From: JACRCG01 sp964524835
Lineage (GTDB): Bacteria; Desulfobacterota; Desulfuromonadia; Geobacterales; Pseudopelobacteraceae
DNA length: 64,000 nt
Direction: 5' to 3'
Assembly: GCA_964524835.1 (NCBI GenBank)
Contig: CAZGEG010000015.1
Span: forward strand, 50,632-114,631
The position numbers and the translations under genes are program-made. Below the pieces are notes generated by a model. The model searched no databases and was not told the DNA's origin. It saw nothing but the letters and a program-made list of their open reading frames with translations. Shown here in pieces: positions 16,648 to 25,363 of this stretch (positions are counted from its first letter, which is position 1; each line of letters starts with the position of its first letter).

Positions 16648-17676
16648 ATGGCCCATATTCGTATAGTTGTTGCGATCTGCCTCGTACTCCTGACACTTCC
16701 TCAACTGGCTCTGGCTTCAAAATCCCATGTGGTGCGAAAAAGTGAATCCCTGCAGTCGATTGCCCGCAAATACCATGTTTCCGTTAATGAGCTGAAAACC
16801 GTCAACAACCTGACCGCTTCCCATGTTACCAAGGGTACGCGCCTGATAATACCGTCACATGCCGAATCTCAACAAAAGAAGGCAACTACTTCACCTCGCC
16901 AGGATACGTATAAAGTTTCCAAGGGTGATACGCTCCCCAAAATCGCCAAAAAAACCGGTCTCAAAATGGCTGAAATCAGAAAACTTAACGGGCTGAAAGG
17001 AAACAGGATCAGATCCGGCCAGGTACTGATCCTTGTAGCAGCAGACACAACCAGCCGCCCCGACAGCACCAACAGGCTGCGGCTTATCAACAAAGACCTT
17101 CTGAATGAGCAGGAGATGACAGACACTCTCGCCGAGCTGACCGACCTCGAGTCCGACCAGCCGGTTGACCTTGCAAAATCCCTTGAAGCCAATCAGGCTA
17201 TCAGCAGCCTCAAAAAGAGCGCCTACAGCTTCCTGGGAGCCCGCTACCGCTTCGGAGGCAGCAGCCGTAGCGCACTTGACTGTTCGAGCTTCACACAGCA
17301 GGTTTTCCGCGAGCAGAGTGTCAAGCTTCCCCGTACGGCCCGCGAGCAGTTCTCTGTCGGCAATGAGGTCATGCGCGGTGATCTGAAAAAAGGCGATCTT
17401 GTCTTCTTTCAAACCTACGCCCGCTTCCCGTCACATGTCGGCATTTACCTCGGCAACCGCAAGATGATTCATGCCTCTTCGCGCGAACACCGCGTCGTTA
17501 TTTCGTCTATGGATACGCCTTACTACCTGTCTCGTTATCTCGGGGCTCGGCGAATGACGAACACGGCTTCCGACGCAATAGATTTCAATGATCTGCTTCT
17601 TGGCGTCGAAGAGGAAAGTGAGAACGATATTCTGGCAAATGATACGCTTGGCGTATCTCTCAACCTTGCAAAGTAG
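16648..17676 (+). CDS. LysM and NlpC/P60 peptidoglycan hydrolase
   Basis: A 342-residue secreted protein. The signal peptide ends near LALASKS, and two LysM repeats follow (HVVRKSESLQSIARKYHVSV and YKVSKGDTLPKIAKKTGLKM). An NlpC/P60 cysteine peptidase domain starts near residue 190: the catalytic Cys is in LDCSSFTQQVF, His in SHVGIYLG, and the third residue in MIHASSREHR. It probably cleaves stem peptides in the murein. A C-terminal tail of about 45 residues follows the domain. GGAGG lies before the ATG; a strong terminator follows. Confidence 0.92.
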   Translation: MAHIRIVVAICLVLLTLPQLALASKSHVVRKSESLQSIARKYHVSVNELKTVNNLTASHVTKGTRLIIPSHAESQQKKATTSPRQDTYKVSKGDTLPKIAKKTGLKMAEIRKLNGLKGNRIRSGQVLILVAADTTSRPDSTNRLRLINKDLLNEQEMTDTLAELTDLESDQPVDLAKSLEANQAISSLKKSAYSFLGARYRFGGSSRSALDCSSFTQQVFREQSVKLPRTAREQFSVGNEVMRGDLKKGDLVFFQTYARFPSHVGIYLGNRKMIHASSREHRVVISSMDTPYYLSRYLGARRMTNTASDAIDFNDLLLGVEEESENDILANDTLGVSLNLAK

Positions 17677-17703
17677 CTCCTGCAATCAACTCATACCAAC
17701 TAG

Positions 17704-17732
17704 ATCCGGGTCATCTGACCCGGATTTTTTTT
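17704..17732 (+). terminator. Rho-independent terminator
   Basis: The stem ATCCGGGTCA / TGACCCGGAT with a two-base gap is followed by a run of T. The next gene starts five bases later, so its leader may include or follow this hairpin. Confidence 0.9.
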
Positions 17733-17736
17733 CGCC

Positions 17737-19278
17737 ATGAAAATTCTGCTCGCCTACCGGTCCGGACTACCGCACCGCAGTGATCCCTACATTAGCATCG
17801 TACCTACCGGCCTGTGCTACCTGCACGCCTGCCTGCGGGAAGCCGGATACGACTCGATGCTGGCCAATTTTTCTGCCTGGCCGGATTCAAGGACGAGGAA
17901 GGAACTGCTGGCATTCAAACCGGATTTAATCGGCATCTCCCAATGGACTCACAACAGGCACACATCACTCGATCTGGCCCGGCTATGCCGCGCCATTCTC
18001 CCTGGCAGTACGATTGTGATGGGTGGTGGACATGCAACATTCTGCTACGAAGACATATTGAGTGAAGGTTCACCGGTGGATGTTGTGGTCCGCGGCGAAG
18101 CCGAGACAACACTGTTGGAATTGGCTGCCCGCCTGACAGCGGGGACTGGCTGGGAGAGTGTGGCGGGACTGGCATTTCGGCGAAACGGCACCATTTATGT
18201 CACCTCTCCCCGAAAAAACATTACCGACCTTGATCACCTGCCGCTGCCGGCCCGGTATCTCGACAGATCAAAAGGCCTTGATCTTGAATTGCAATCCGAA
18301 TTCATCGTTACAACCCGCGGCTGCCCGTCCTCCTGCTTCTTCTGCAGTTCCCCCGATTTTTGGGGACAAAAGGTCCGCTTCCGCTCACCGGCTGCGATTG
18401 TTGACGAAATTCTGTATATCCGCCAGAAGTTTGGCGTAATCTATTTTTCAATACGTGATGACACTTTTACTGCCGACCGCAAGAGAGTTCTGGAGTTTTG
18501 CTCGCTGCTGCAGCAGCAGGAAGTCAACATCCTCTGGAACTGCCAGTCGCGAGTTACTGCGATTGACGAAGAGCTGGTTATAGAAATGAAGCGGGCCGGA
18601 TGCGAATGCATTCAACTCGGCGTTGAATCCGGCTCACCGCGTATCCTCCGGCAACTGGGCAAGAACATAGCACCGGCCCAGATTGAGTACGCCTGCGAGC
18701 TGATCAGGGAGATCGGCATCAATCTTTCGATTTATCTGATCAGTGACGTTCCGGGTGAAACCTGTGATGACATTCGCCAGACGGTTGAACTTGTCCGCCA
18801 CATTCACCCCGATGACGGATATGTTTCCCCGCTTGCCTATTATCCGGGCACACAGCTTTATAAAGACGCAGTTTCGGCCGGTGCTGTCTCTCCCGGTATA
18901 TTTTCAGACTCACGAGATCCCGCCCTTTATGTTGCACCGAAGCCGGGAAAAACATCGACACGCCTGCTGAACGAGCTGGCACATAATCAAATCGTCGATC
19001 CGGATCGTTTCAAGCGACAGAAACAACGCCTCGGCTACTGCCATACCACGAATGTTATAGCTGGTGAATGGTACCGACAACGGAGGGAGTTCGGTAAAGC
19101 CGAAAAGGAATTGCGGGAAATTACGCTTGTACAGCCGGATAATCCGTGGGGTTGGTTCCTTCTGGGGGATCTGTATTCCGAACTGGGCAGGATTCAAAAA
19201 GGGAGTGAGTGCTACTCCAGGGTACTGAGTATCATTGCGGAACATGCCCCGTCAAAAGCGGCGCTATCGGCGGCATAA
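17737..19278 (+). CDS. B12-binding-domain radical SAM protein with C-terminal TPR
   Basis: A 513-residue cytosolic protein. The N-terminal cobalamin-binding-like domain (VPTGLCYLHACLREAGYD ... IVMGGGHATF) is followed by a radical SAM core with RGCPSSCFFC (CX3CX2C) at residues 193-202 and the SAM-barrel segments CIQLGVESGSPRIL and YLISDVPGET. The last 60 residues form a TPR-like helical pair (WGWFLLGDLYSELGRIQKGS). The substrate is unknown; enzymes of this layout commonly modify lipids, tetrapyrroles or secondary metabolites. The ATG overlaps the terminator region of the previous gene. Confidence 0.82.
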   Translation: MKILLAYRSGLPHRSDPYISIVPTGLCYLHACLREAGYDSMLANFSAWPDSRTRKELLAFKPDLIGISQWTHNRHTSLDLARLCRAILPGSTIVMGGGHATFCYEDILSEGSPVDVVVRGEAETTLLELAARLTAGTGWESVAGLAFRRNGTIYVTSPRKNITDLDHLPLPARYLDRSKGLDLELQSEFIVTTRGCPSSCFFCSSPDFWGQKVRFRSPAAIVDEILYIRQKFGVIYFSIRDDTFTADRKRVLEFCSLLQQQEVNILWNCQSRVTAIDEELVIEMKRAGCECIQLGVESGSPRILRQLGKNIAPAQIEYACELIREIGINLSIYLISDVPGETCDDIRQTVELVRHIHPDDGYVSPLAYYPGTQLYKDAVSAGAVSPGIFSDSRDPALYVAPKPGKTSTRLLNELAHNQIVDPDRFKRQKQRLGYCHTTNVIAGEWYRQRREFGKAEKELREITLVQPDNPWGWFLLGDLYSELGRIQKGSECYSRVLSIIAEHAPSKAALSAA

Positions 19279-19306
19279 AAAAACGGGGTCATTTTCATGA
19301 CCCCGT
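19277..19306 (-). terminator. Terminator of the minus-strand lipoprotein gene
   Basis: On the minus strand ACGGGGTCA pairs with TGACCCCGT across a six-base loop, followed by a T run (the A run at 19277-19283). It may work for both convergent genes. Confidence 0.8.
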
Positions 19307-19327
19307 CGGTTATAGACGCGCTGTAAA

Positions 19328-19762
19328 TTACTTCACGATCCTGATACCAGGAATGAAGGAAATTTTCTCAAAGGTTTTATTCAGAGTTTTGCTCTGGAAG
19401 TTAGCCAAAGGAGGAGTTTCCGGGTATTCAATCTTGTCGCCTTTTGCAACCTTGACTTCAGGCAGCGCCAACCAAACTTTTGCACCCTTTTCGTCAGCCG
19501 CTTCCACATATGTGTAGCCGCCTGAGTTCATGGTCTGGGTAACCGTTGCTTTTTTACCGGCTCCTGCAGGAATTTCCTGAGCCTTCATACCAGCATGCGG
19601 GTCTCCACCTGGAGCTGCGGTACCCGGTGCTGCACCCGGCTGGGCGGCTGGCATCTGACCCTGCTGCGGAGCTGGGGCCGGTGCTTCAGTCTTTGGTTTG
19701 TCTTTGCACCCTGCAAGGGCGAGAGCGGCAATACTGAGGACTACTAATGCTGTTTTTTTCAC
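19328..19762 (-). CDS. Small lipoprotein, NrfJ-like
   Basis: A 144-residue lipoprotein. The GTG at 19762 is preceded by AGGAGG and gives a clean signal with lipobox, SIAALALAGCKD. A Pro/Ala/Gln-rich linker of about 40 residues follows, then a beta-rich domain TMNSGGYTYVEAADEKGAKV WLALPEV. That pattern resembles NrfJ and related OB-like domains found near cytochromes. No cytochrome gene is adjacent here. Function inferred only from resemblance. Confidence 0.75.
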   Translation of the reverse strand: MKKTALVVLSIAALALAGCKDKPKTEAPAPAPQQGQMPAAQPGAAPGTAAPGGDPHAGMKAQEIPAGAGKKATVTQTMNSGGYTYVEAADEKGAKVWLALPEVKVAKGDKIEYPETPPLANFQSKTLNKTFEKISFIPGIRIVK

Positions 19763-19914
19763 CTGCGACCTCCTGAATTTTGATATCTTTTTCTTTTCTA
19801 TCATAGTACTGCTGGGTATTCCAAGAAAAATATTCTAACATCCGATAATATAACGCTATTTCCCAAATAGACTTCCATAACCTGACAGAAACCCAAGCGA
19901 CAATACCCTATATT

Positions 19915-20100
19915 TCAGTGCTTTAGCGTAGCAGGATCGGTAGGATTCAGGGAGTCATACAATGCAATCTGTTCCGCCATGGAAAGCTTGCGACGACTGC
20001 AGCATGAATTGTCACGGCAGAGCCGGCACCGGTCTTCAGAACACCACTGACAGCAGGTGCAATCCGGACAAGGGTGTTTTTTCGGAGACCCATCGGACAT
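19915..20100 (-). CDS. Small cysteine-rich CxxC protein
   Basis: A 61-residue protein with a dense Cys block, CPDCTCCQWCSEDRCRLCR, then DNSCC and a conserved-looking tail SMAEQIALYDSLNP. At least two CxxC pairs suggest zinc or Fe-S binding. Short proteins of this pattern occur in Geobacter-like genomes, as far as I recall, without known function. No good Shine-Dalgarno is seen, so the start is tentative. Confidence 0.55.
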   Translation of the reverse strand: MSDGSPKKHPCPDCTCCQWCSEDRCRLCRDNSCCSRRKLSMAEQIALYDSLNPTDPATLKH

Positions 20101-20211
20101 CAACGTGCTGCATTCCGCATGACCGCGTCGCAAGCAGCGGGAAGGACAAGGCAATTGAAGCAAGAAAACTTCGAAGCGATATAATGGTACATGGTCAAAA
20201 GGCCCCCGGGG

Positions 20212-20667
20212 TCAACCTCTCACGATAAAAACGGAGCAGACCGCATTACTGGCGACTTTATGGGAAACACTCCCTTTGATCCGTCGCTGAATGAAACCTT
20301 TGCCGGAACTGCCGATCACGATCACATCAATTTCTTCACGCTTGGCAAGTGAGATTATTTTTTCGGCCGGATCACCATACTCTACAATCATCTCCAGCGG
20401 AATATCATGTTCAGCAGCGCATTTTTCCACGACATAAAATATCCGTTCCCGGAGTTCATCCCATTTTTTGGTTTCAGTCATCGGGGCAGACGGCACAAAG
20501 TCGGTATAAGTCGAAGACGGTGCATTCGGCAAGACAAGCAGTGCATAGATGCGACTCTTGAACCGGCTCTGATTGCCGGCGGCAAGACGCACTGCTTCCT
20601 CGGCCGCCTTGTCTGACTGTGGAGAACCATCGATAGCCACAAGTATTTTTTTGCGCAGATTCAGCAT
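20212..20667 (-). CDS. Universal stress protein (UspA family)
   Basis: A 151-residue single-domain Usp. The N-terminal KKILVAIDGSPQSDKAAEEA and the C-terminal nucleotide-binding motif VIGSSGKGFIQRRIKGSVSH fit the ATP-binding G-2x-G-9x-G(S/T) pattern. It is probably cytosolic and stress-induced. It is divergent from the iclR gene; GAGG lies before the ATG. Confidence 0.92.
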   Translation of the reverse strand: MLNLRKKILVAIDGSPQSDKAAEEAVRLAAGNQSRFKSRIYALLVLPNAPSSTYTDFVPSAPMTETKKWDELRERIFYVVEKCAAEHDIPLEMIVEYGDPAEKIISLAKREEIDVIVIGSSGKGFIQRRIKGSVSHKVASNAVCSVFIVRG

Positions 20668-20754
20668 GGCATCCTCATAAGTGTTTTATAAACAGATTCA
20701 CAGGCAGATATGATGACCGCGTTCTGGATTTAAATATAAAGCAATTTTTCGTAC

Positions 20755-20783
20755 TTGACAATTGTAAAACAATATTCTAACAT
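20755..20783 (+). promoter_or_regulatory. Predicted promoter of the iclR gene with palindromic spacer
   Basis: TTGACA (20755-20760) and TAACAT (20778-20783) are 17 bases apart. The spacer holds a perfect palindrome, ATTGTAAAACAAT (20761-20773), a candidate operator, possibly for autoregulation by the IclR protein. Further downstream TGATGCA is repeated directly around 20803. Confidence 0.5.
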
Positions 20784-20897
20784 TTTCACAACTTGATGCA
20801 AAAGTGATGCATCTGAGCGTTTATTTAATTAATGACGATATTTTCGCATGTTGCACCTCGCTTTCTATTACTCCATTTCACGCAAAGGACTCATCTC

Positions 20898-21680
20898 ATG
20901 GCAAAAAAAGAAAAATCAGAATATCTTATACAGGCAGTTTCCCATGCTCTCGACCTTCTGGAACAGTTTCATGGTGAAGTTGACGAGCTCGGTGTAACTG
21001 AACTGAGCAAGCGCTTGAAACTCCATAAGAACAACGTCTTCAGGCTCCTTGCCACGCTTGAATCCCGCAGCTACATCGAGCAGAACAAGGTGACGGAAAA
21101 TTACCGGCTCGGCCTGAAAACCCTTGAACTCGGACAGACGTTCATCAAACAGATGGGCTTGCTCAGACAGTCAAAACCGGTGCTTGAGGCATTGGTTGCG
21201 GAATGCAACGAGACGACCTATGTTTCAATACTGAAAGACTTTAACATCGTCTATCTGGATGTTGTCGAAACCGCCATGACCGTCAGGGTTGTTCCTCGGG
21301 TTGGCTCGCGACTGCCGGCATACTGCACGGCGGCAGGAAAGGTACAAATTGCCTTCATGAGCGATGAGGAACTGGAGACGTATCTCCCCTCAAAAGAGTT
21401 GAAAAGCTATACCCCAAATACCATAACCGACCGTGATGCCCTGAAAAAGCAGCTGAAGGTAATATCTGAACAGGGGTATGCTTTCGACAATGAAGAGCTG
21501 GATACCGGCGTCAAGTGCGTCAGCGCCCCGATTCGCGACTATACCCGCCGCATTATCGGTGCCGTCAGCATTTCCGGTCCGGCAATGCGCTTCTCTGATG
21601 AACGTATCAAAAACGAACTGATCCCACTGGTACTGAAAGCCGGGGATGAAATTTCCGCCAAGCTCGGCTTCCAGAAGTAG
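20898..21680 (+). CDS. IclR family transcriptional regulator
   Basis: A 260-residue regulator. The N-terminal winged helix (SHALDLLEQFHGEVDELGVT, LSKRLKLHKNNVFRLLATLE) is followed by the IclR effector domain (GLKTLELGQTFIKQM, CNETTYVSILKDFNIVYLDV, LPAYCTAAGKVQIAFMSDEE, ending GAVSISGPAMRFSDERI). The ATG at 20898 has AAAGGA upstream; the frame runs further upstream without support. The ligand and targets are unknown. No catabolic operon is adjacent. Confidence 0.93.
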   Translation: MAKKEKSEYLIQAVSHALDLLEQFHGEVDELGVTELSKRLKLHKNNVFRLLATLESRSYIEQNKVTENYRLGLKTLELGQTFIKQMGLLRQSKPVLEALVAECNETTYVSILKDFNIVYLDVVETAMTVRVVPRVGSRLPAYCTAAGKVQIAFMSDEELETYLPSKELKSYTPNTITDRDALKKQLKVISEQGYAFDNEELDTGVKCVSAPIRDYTRRIIGAVSISGPAMRFSDERIKNELIPLVLKAGDEISAKLGFQK

Positions 21681-21704
21681 TCAGCTTCTCACAAACAATT
21701 TCAG

Positions 21705-21729
21705 GGCGGCTTTCGAGCCGCCTTTTTTT
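21705..21729 (+). terminator. Rho-independent terminator after iclR
   Basis: GGCGGCT pairs with AGCCGCC around a TTCG tetraloop, followed by seven T. Confidence 0.92.
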
Positions 21730-21797
21730 ATGCCGCCTGGAGTCGCACCCCTGCCATGACAGGCATTGCAGCAGCACACTCAGAAAAGGACGCAATC

Positions 21798-21989
21798 ATG
21801 CTGATCTACAAGGTTGTCGAAATTGGTACCGTTACCGAAGATGCGATTGAAGAAGCGCTCAACAGCTGGAGCTCCAAAGGGTGGCATTTTGACGGCCTGC
21901 AGTTCGCCATGCGTGAATCCAGCAGGCGCCCGGCAATGGCATTTGCGCTGTTCACACGGGAAACGGCAGGCGATGAGGGAAAACCATGA
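21798..21989 (+). CDS. DUF4177 family protein
   Basis: A 63-residue protein (MLIYKVVEIGTVTEDAIEEA ... SSKGWHFDGLQFAM), matching the small DUF4177 fold with its conserved LN-w-GW core. AAAGGA precedes the ATG. It overlaps polA by four bases (ATGA), so it is translationally coupled to it. Function unknown. Confidence 0.75.
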   Translation: MLIYKVVEIGTVTEDAIEEALNSWSSKGWHFDGLQFAMRESSRRPAMAFALFTRETAGDEGKP

Positions 21990-24769
21990 GATCTGAAGAA
22001 ACCCTCTATCTGGTTGACGGCTCTTCCTACATCTATCGGGCCTATTACGCCATCCGGCACCTGTCGTCTCCCAGCGGCTTTCCGACCAACGCCATCTACG
22101 GCTTCATTCAGATGCTGCTCAAATTGCTCAAGGATTACAACCCGCAGCATGTGGCTGTCGTTTTCGATGCCGGACGCACAACGTTCCGCTCCGAAATGTA
22201 CCCGGAGTACAAGGCCAACCGCGCCGCCATGCCTGATGACCTGCGCGTGCAGATGGAGCCGATTCGCGAGGTGGTGCGGGCGTTCAACATCCCGACGCTG
22301 GAGCTGCAGGGATATGAGGCTGATGACATTATCGGCGCGCTGGCGGGACGTTTTGCCGGTCAAGGCGGCAGGGTGGTGGTGGTTACCGGCGACAAGGATC
22401 TGATGCAGATCGTCACCGATCACGTCACCCTGCTGGATACCATGAAAGGGAAAGTGTCGGGGATACCCGAAGTGGTTGAGCGCTTCGGTGTCCCGCCGGA
22501 ACTGGTTATCGACATACTGGGACTGGCGGGGGACTCCTCCGACAACATTCCCGGTGTCCCGGGCATCGGCGAAAAGACTGCCGCCAAATTGATTCTGGAA
22601 TTCGGTTCGCTCGACTCTCTGCTGGCACGGGCTGGGGAGGTCAAGGGGAAGAATGGCGAAAAACTGCGGGAATTCCGGGAACAGGCACTGCTATCGCGCC
22701 GTCTCGCAACGATCGAGCTCAATGTCCCGCTGTCGATTGACCTGGATACGCTGACGGCACGGGAACCGGACCAGGAATCCCTGAACGAAATCTTCAAAAA
22801 GTTCGGTTTCACCTCGCTGATCAAGGAATTGACCTGCATAGCGACCCTCTCCCCCGACAAGTATCATACGGTAACAACGACGGCAGGGCTTGAAGCTCTC
22901 GCAACCGGCCTGGAACTGGCCGGAGAATTCGCCTTTGACCTTGAGACTACCAGTCTCGACCCGCGAATGGCGGAAATAGTCGGGCTTTCGTTCTCATACG
23001 TGGACCATGAGGCCTATTACATTCCGGCAGGGCATGTAACTTCGCTTCAGCAAAGCACCTCAATGGAGGAGACTGGACAGACAGGCTTCGACTTCGCTCA
23101 ACCAACGCACACTCGTCCGGACAGCACCCCGATATTATCTGGTCGGTCCCTGAGCGCAGTCGAAGGGCAGCTGCCCTACGACATTGTTCTCGGCCGCCTG
23201 CAACCTCTGCTAGAAAACCCTGACCTGCGAAAGGTCGGCCAGAACATCAAGTTCGACATGCAGGTGCTGGCCAACAACGGCGTCAACCTGGCAGGTGTCT
23301 GGTTTGACACCATGTTGGCCTCCTACTTGCTCAATCCGTCACGACAGGGACATGGCCTGGACGCCCTGGCCCAGGAGCATCTGAATCACCGCATGATCAG
23401 CTATCAAGATGTGACCGGCGGCAAAGGGCTAAAGAATTTTGCCGAAGTAGAACTGGAAGTTGCTGCGCGCTATGCCGCGGAGGATGCGGATGCCACCTGG
23501 CTGCTGCGCAGGAAGTTCGAGCCGCTGCTCCAGGCGGGCGGTGACGACGTCCTGTTTCACACGGTTGAGATGCCGCTGGTGCCTATCCTGGCCGGAATGG
23601 AGAATCACGGTGTCCTGCTGGACTGCACACTTCTGGGCGGCCTTTCCTCTGATTTCGCCGGCAGAATGGGGGACATTGAAGAACAGGTTTTTACTCTGAC
23701 TGGTGAAAGGTTCAACCTCAACTCACCCAAACAGCTGGGAGAGGTTCTTTTTGACCGTCTCGGCTTGAAGAGCGGCAAAAAAAACAAGGGCAAAACCGGT
23801 TGGTCAACCGATAACGAGGTGCTGACCCTCCTTGCCGAGGAACACGAGATCGCCCGCCTGATCCTTGACTACCGGACCGTCGCCAAACTCAAATCCACTT
23901 ACACCGATGCCCTCCCGCGCCTGGTCAACCCCCGCACCGGCAGGGTCCATACCTCATACAACCAGACGGTTACCAGCACCGGGCGCCTGTCGTCATCCGA
24001 CCCGAATCTGCAGAACATTCCGATCCGGTCTGAAGAAGGACGGCGCATCCGCCACGCCTTTATCGCACCGCCGGGGCACGTCATCCTGTCAGCCGATTAC
24101 TCCCAGATCGAACTTAGGGTGCTGGCGCACCTCTCGGGAGACACGGTTTTCTGCCACGCCTTCGCCAATGACGAAGACATCCATACCCGTACCGCCGCAG
24201 AGGTCTTCGGCCTTTTTCCGGAAATGGTCACTCCCGAGATGCGCCGCCAGGCCAAGACGATTAATTTCGGCATAATCTATGGCCAGGGCGCGTTCTCACT
24301 TGCAAAACAACTCGGCATCGGTCGAAAAACCGCCGAAGATTTCATCAACGCCTATAAAGAACGGCACCATGGAGCCATCGCATTTCTGGACTCCTGCATC
24401 CGGGAGGCAGAAATGCATGGTTGTGTACGGACAGTCCTCGGCCGGAGGCTCCCCATTCCCGACATCCGGAGCAGCAACGGCAACGTCCTGGCCTTTGCCC
24501 GCCGCAACGCCATAAACTACCCAATCCAGGGGTCGGCTGCCGACATCATCAAATGCGCCATGATCCGGGTTGATTCGCGTATCCGCCGGGAACAGCTGCA
24601 GAGCTGTCTGATAATGCAGGTACATGACGAACTGGTTTTTGAAGTGCCGGAACATGAGTTGCTGCAGTTGGAAAAGCTGGTGGAGGAGGAGATGGGGAGT
24701 GCGGTGGAAGCGAGGGTTCCGCTCAAGGTCGATATCAGTTACGGCTCCAACTGGAGCGAGGCGCACTAG
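21986..24769 (+). CDS. polA: DNA polymerase I
   Basis: A 927-residue family A polymerase for Okazaki-fragment processing and repair. The 5'-3' exonuclease is at residues 5-290 (LVDGSSYIYRAYYAIR, YEADDIIGAL, GIGEKTAAKL). The 3'-5' exonuclease follows with all three motifs: FDLETTSLD, NIKFDMQVL and YAAEDADATW. The polymerase domain has motif A DYSQIELRVLAHLSGD, motif B RRQAKTINFGIIYG and motif C VHDELVFE. It is about 30-40 residues longer than usual because a palindromic repeat is read through in frame at about residues 355-395, between exonuclease motifs I and II. Coupled to the upstream DUF4177 gene. Confidence 0.97.
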   Translation: MRSEETLYLVDGSSYIYRAYYAIRHLSSPSGFPTNAIYGFIQMLLKLLKDYNPQHVAVVFDAGRTTFRSEMYPEYKANRAAMPDDLRVQMEPIREVVRAFNIPTLELQGYEADDIIGALAGRFAGQGGRVVVVTGDKDLMQIVTDHVTLLDTMKGKVSGIPEVVERFGVPPELVIDILGLAGDSSDNIPGVPGIGEKTAAKLILEFGSLDSLLARAGEVKGKNGEKLREFREQALLSRRLATIELNVPLSIDLDTLTAREPDQESLNEIFKKFGFTSLIKELTCIATLSPDKYHTVTTTAGLEALATGLELAGEFAFDLETTSLDPRMAEIVGLSFSYVDHEAYYIPAGHVTSLQQSTSMEETGQTGFDFAQPTHTRPDSTPILSGRSLSAVEGQLPYDIVLGRLQPLLENPDLRKVGQNIKFDMQVLANNGVNLAGVWFDTMLASYLLNPSRQGHGLDALAQEHLNHRMISYQDVTGGKGLKNFAEVELEVAARYAAEDADATWLLRRKFEPLLQAGGDDVLFHTVEMPLVPILAGMENHGVLLDCTLLGGLSSDFAGRMGDIEEQVFTLTGERFNLNSPKQLGEVLFDRLGLKSGKKNKGKTGWSTDNEVLTLLAEEHEIARLILDYRTVAKLKSTYTDALPRLVNPRTGRVHTSYNQTVTSTGRLSSSDPNLQNIPIRSEEGRRIRHAFIAPPGHVILSADYSQIELRVLAHLSGDTVFCHAFANDEDIHTRTAAEVFGLFPEMVTPEMRRQAKTINFGIIYGQGAFSLAKQLGIGRKTAEDFINAYKERHHGAIAFLDSCIREAEMHGCVRTVLGRRLPIPDIRSSNGNVLAFARRNAINYPIQGSAADIIKCAMIRVDSRIRREQLQSCLIMQVHDELVFEVPEHELLQLEKLVEEEMGSAVEARVPLKVDISYGSNWSEAH
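23087..23164. repeat. Interspersed palindromic repeat inserted in polA
   Basis: TTCGACTTCGCTCA (23087-23100) and TGAGCGCAGTCGAA (23151-23164) are inverted copies with one mismatch. The sequence resembles the widespread small palindromic elements with the core CTTCGACTGCGCTCA found across many bacterial genomes. Its length keeps the polA frame open, adding a low-complexity loop that includes SGRSLSAVEG. Confidence 0.7.
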
Positions 24770-24824
24770 CGGAACATCCATCGGGGCGGGCCCATACTGA
24801 AACGGCTATCACTAACCGGCACCT

Positions 24825-25172
24825 TCAGGGATTCGTCGCCCGCCTCCTGCGACGGTCCTTCTGCTTGCGCAGCTTTTCGATACGCTTCATACCGGGCGTC
24901 ACCACCCCGGAAGCGGCTTCGATTCGCTCAAGCAGCTCACGGCGTGCCAGAAAGCGGTTCACCGACTGACTCCGCTCCCGCATGCAGGTGACCTGGATGC
25001 CGGTCGGAGTGTGTTTCAGCTGTACACAGCTCGACGTCTTGTTGACATGCTGGCCGCCATTGCCTGAAGAGCGGATGAAATGCTCCTCCAGGTCCTCCTC
25101 GCGAATTCCCAGCTCAGTCATTTTCACCCGAAGGGCGCGATTTTTTTCTTCACTTACTGCGAATTCAGGCAT
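24825..25172 (-). CDS. Peptide chain release factor-like protein (GGQ domain)
   Basis: A 115-residue protein consisting of the peptidyl-tRNA hydrolysing domain of class I release factors. The catalytic GGQ is in RSSGNGGQHVNKTSSCVQLK, and the tail is highly basic (KQKDRRRRRATNP), as in ArfB/ICT1-like ribosome-rescue factors. It lacks the codon-recognition domains of RF1/RF2. Probable role: release of peptides from stalled ribosomes. It is convergent with polA. Confidence 0.85.
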   Translation of the reverse strand: MPEFAVSEEKNRALRVKMTELGIREEDLEEHFIRSSGNGGQHVNKTSSCVQLKHTPTGIQVTCMRERSQSVNRFLARRELLERIEAASGVVTPGMKRIEKLRKQKDRRRRRATNP

Positions 25173-25363
25173 GTTGCCCCCCCTGTGCCGATCAGTCTGT
25201 TAACCCTGCACCAGAATGCAGCGTACGGCGCCTAACCATACCGATACCGCATCATATTCTATTTCCCGGAAGTATTCCACCACCGGTGGGATGTTGCCTG
25301 ATGCGCCCCGCTATGCTATAAGCGCAGCTGAACATAAAGTCGCACCAGCTATAAGGGAGTATT

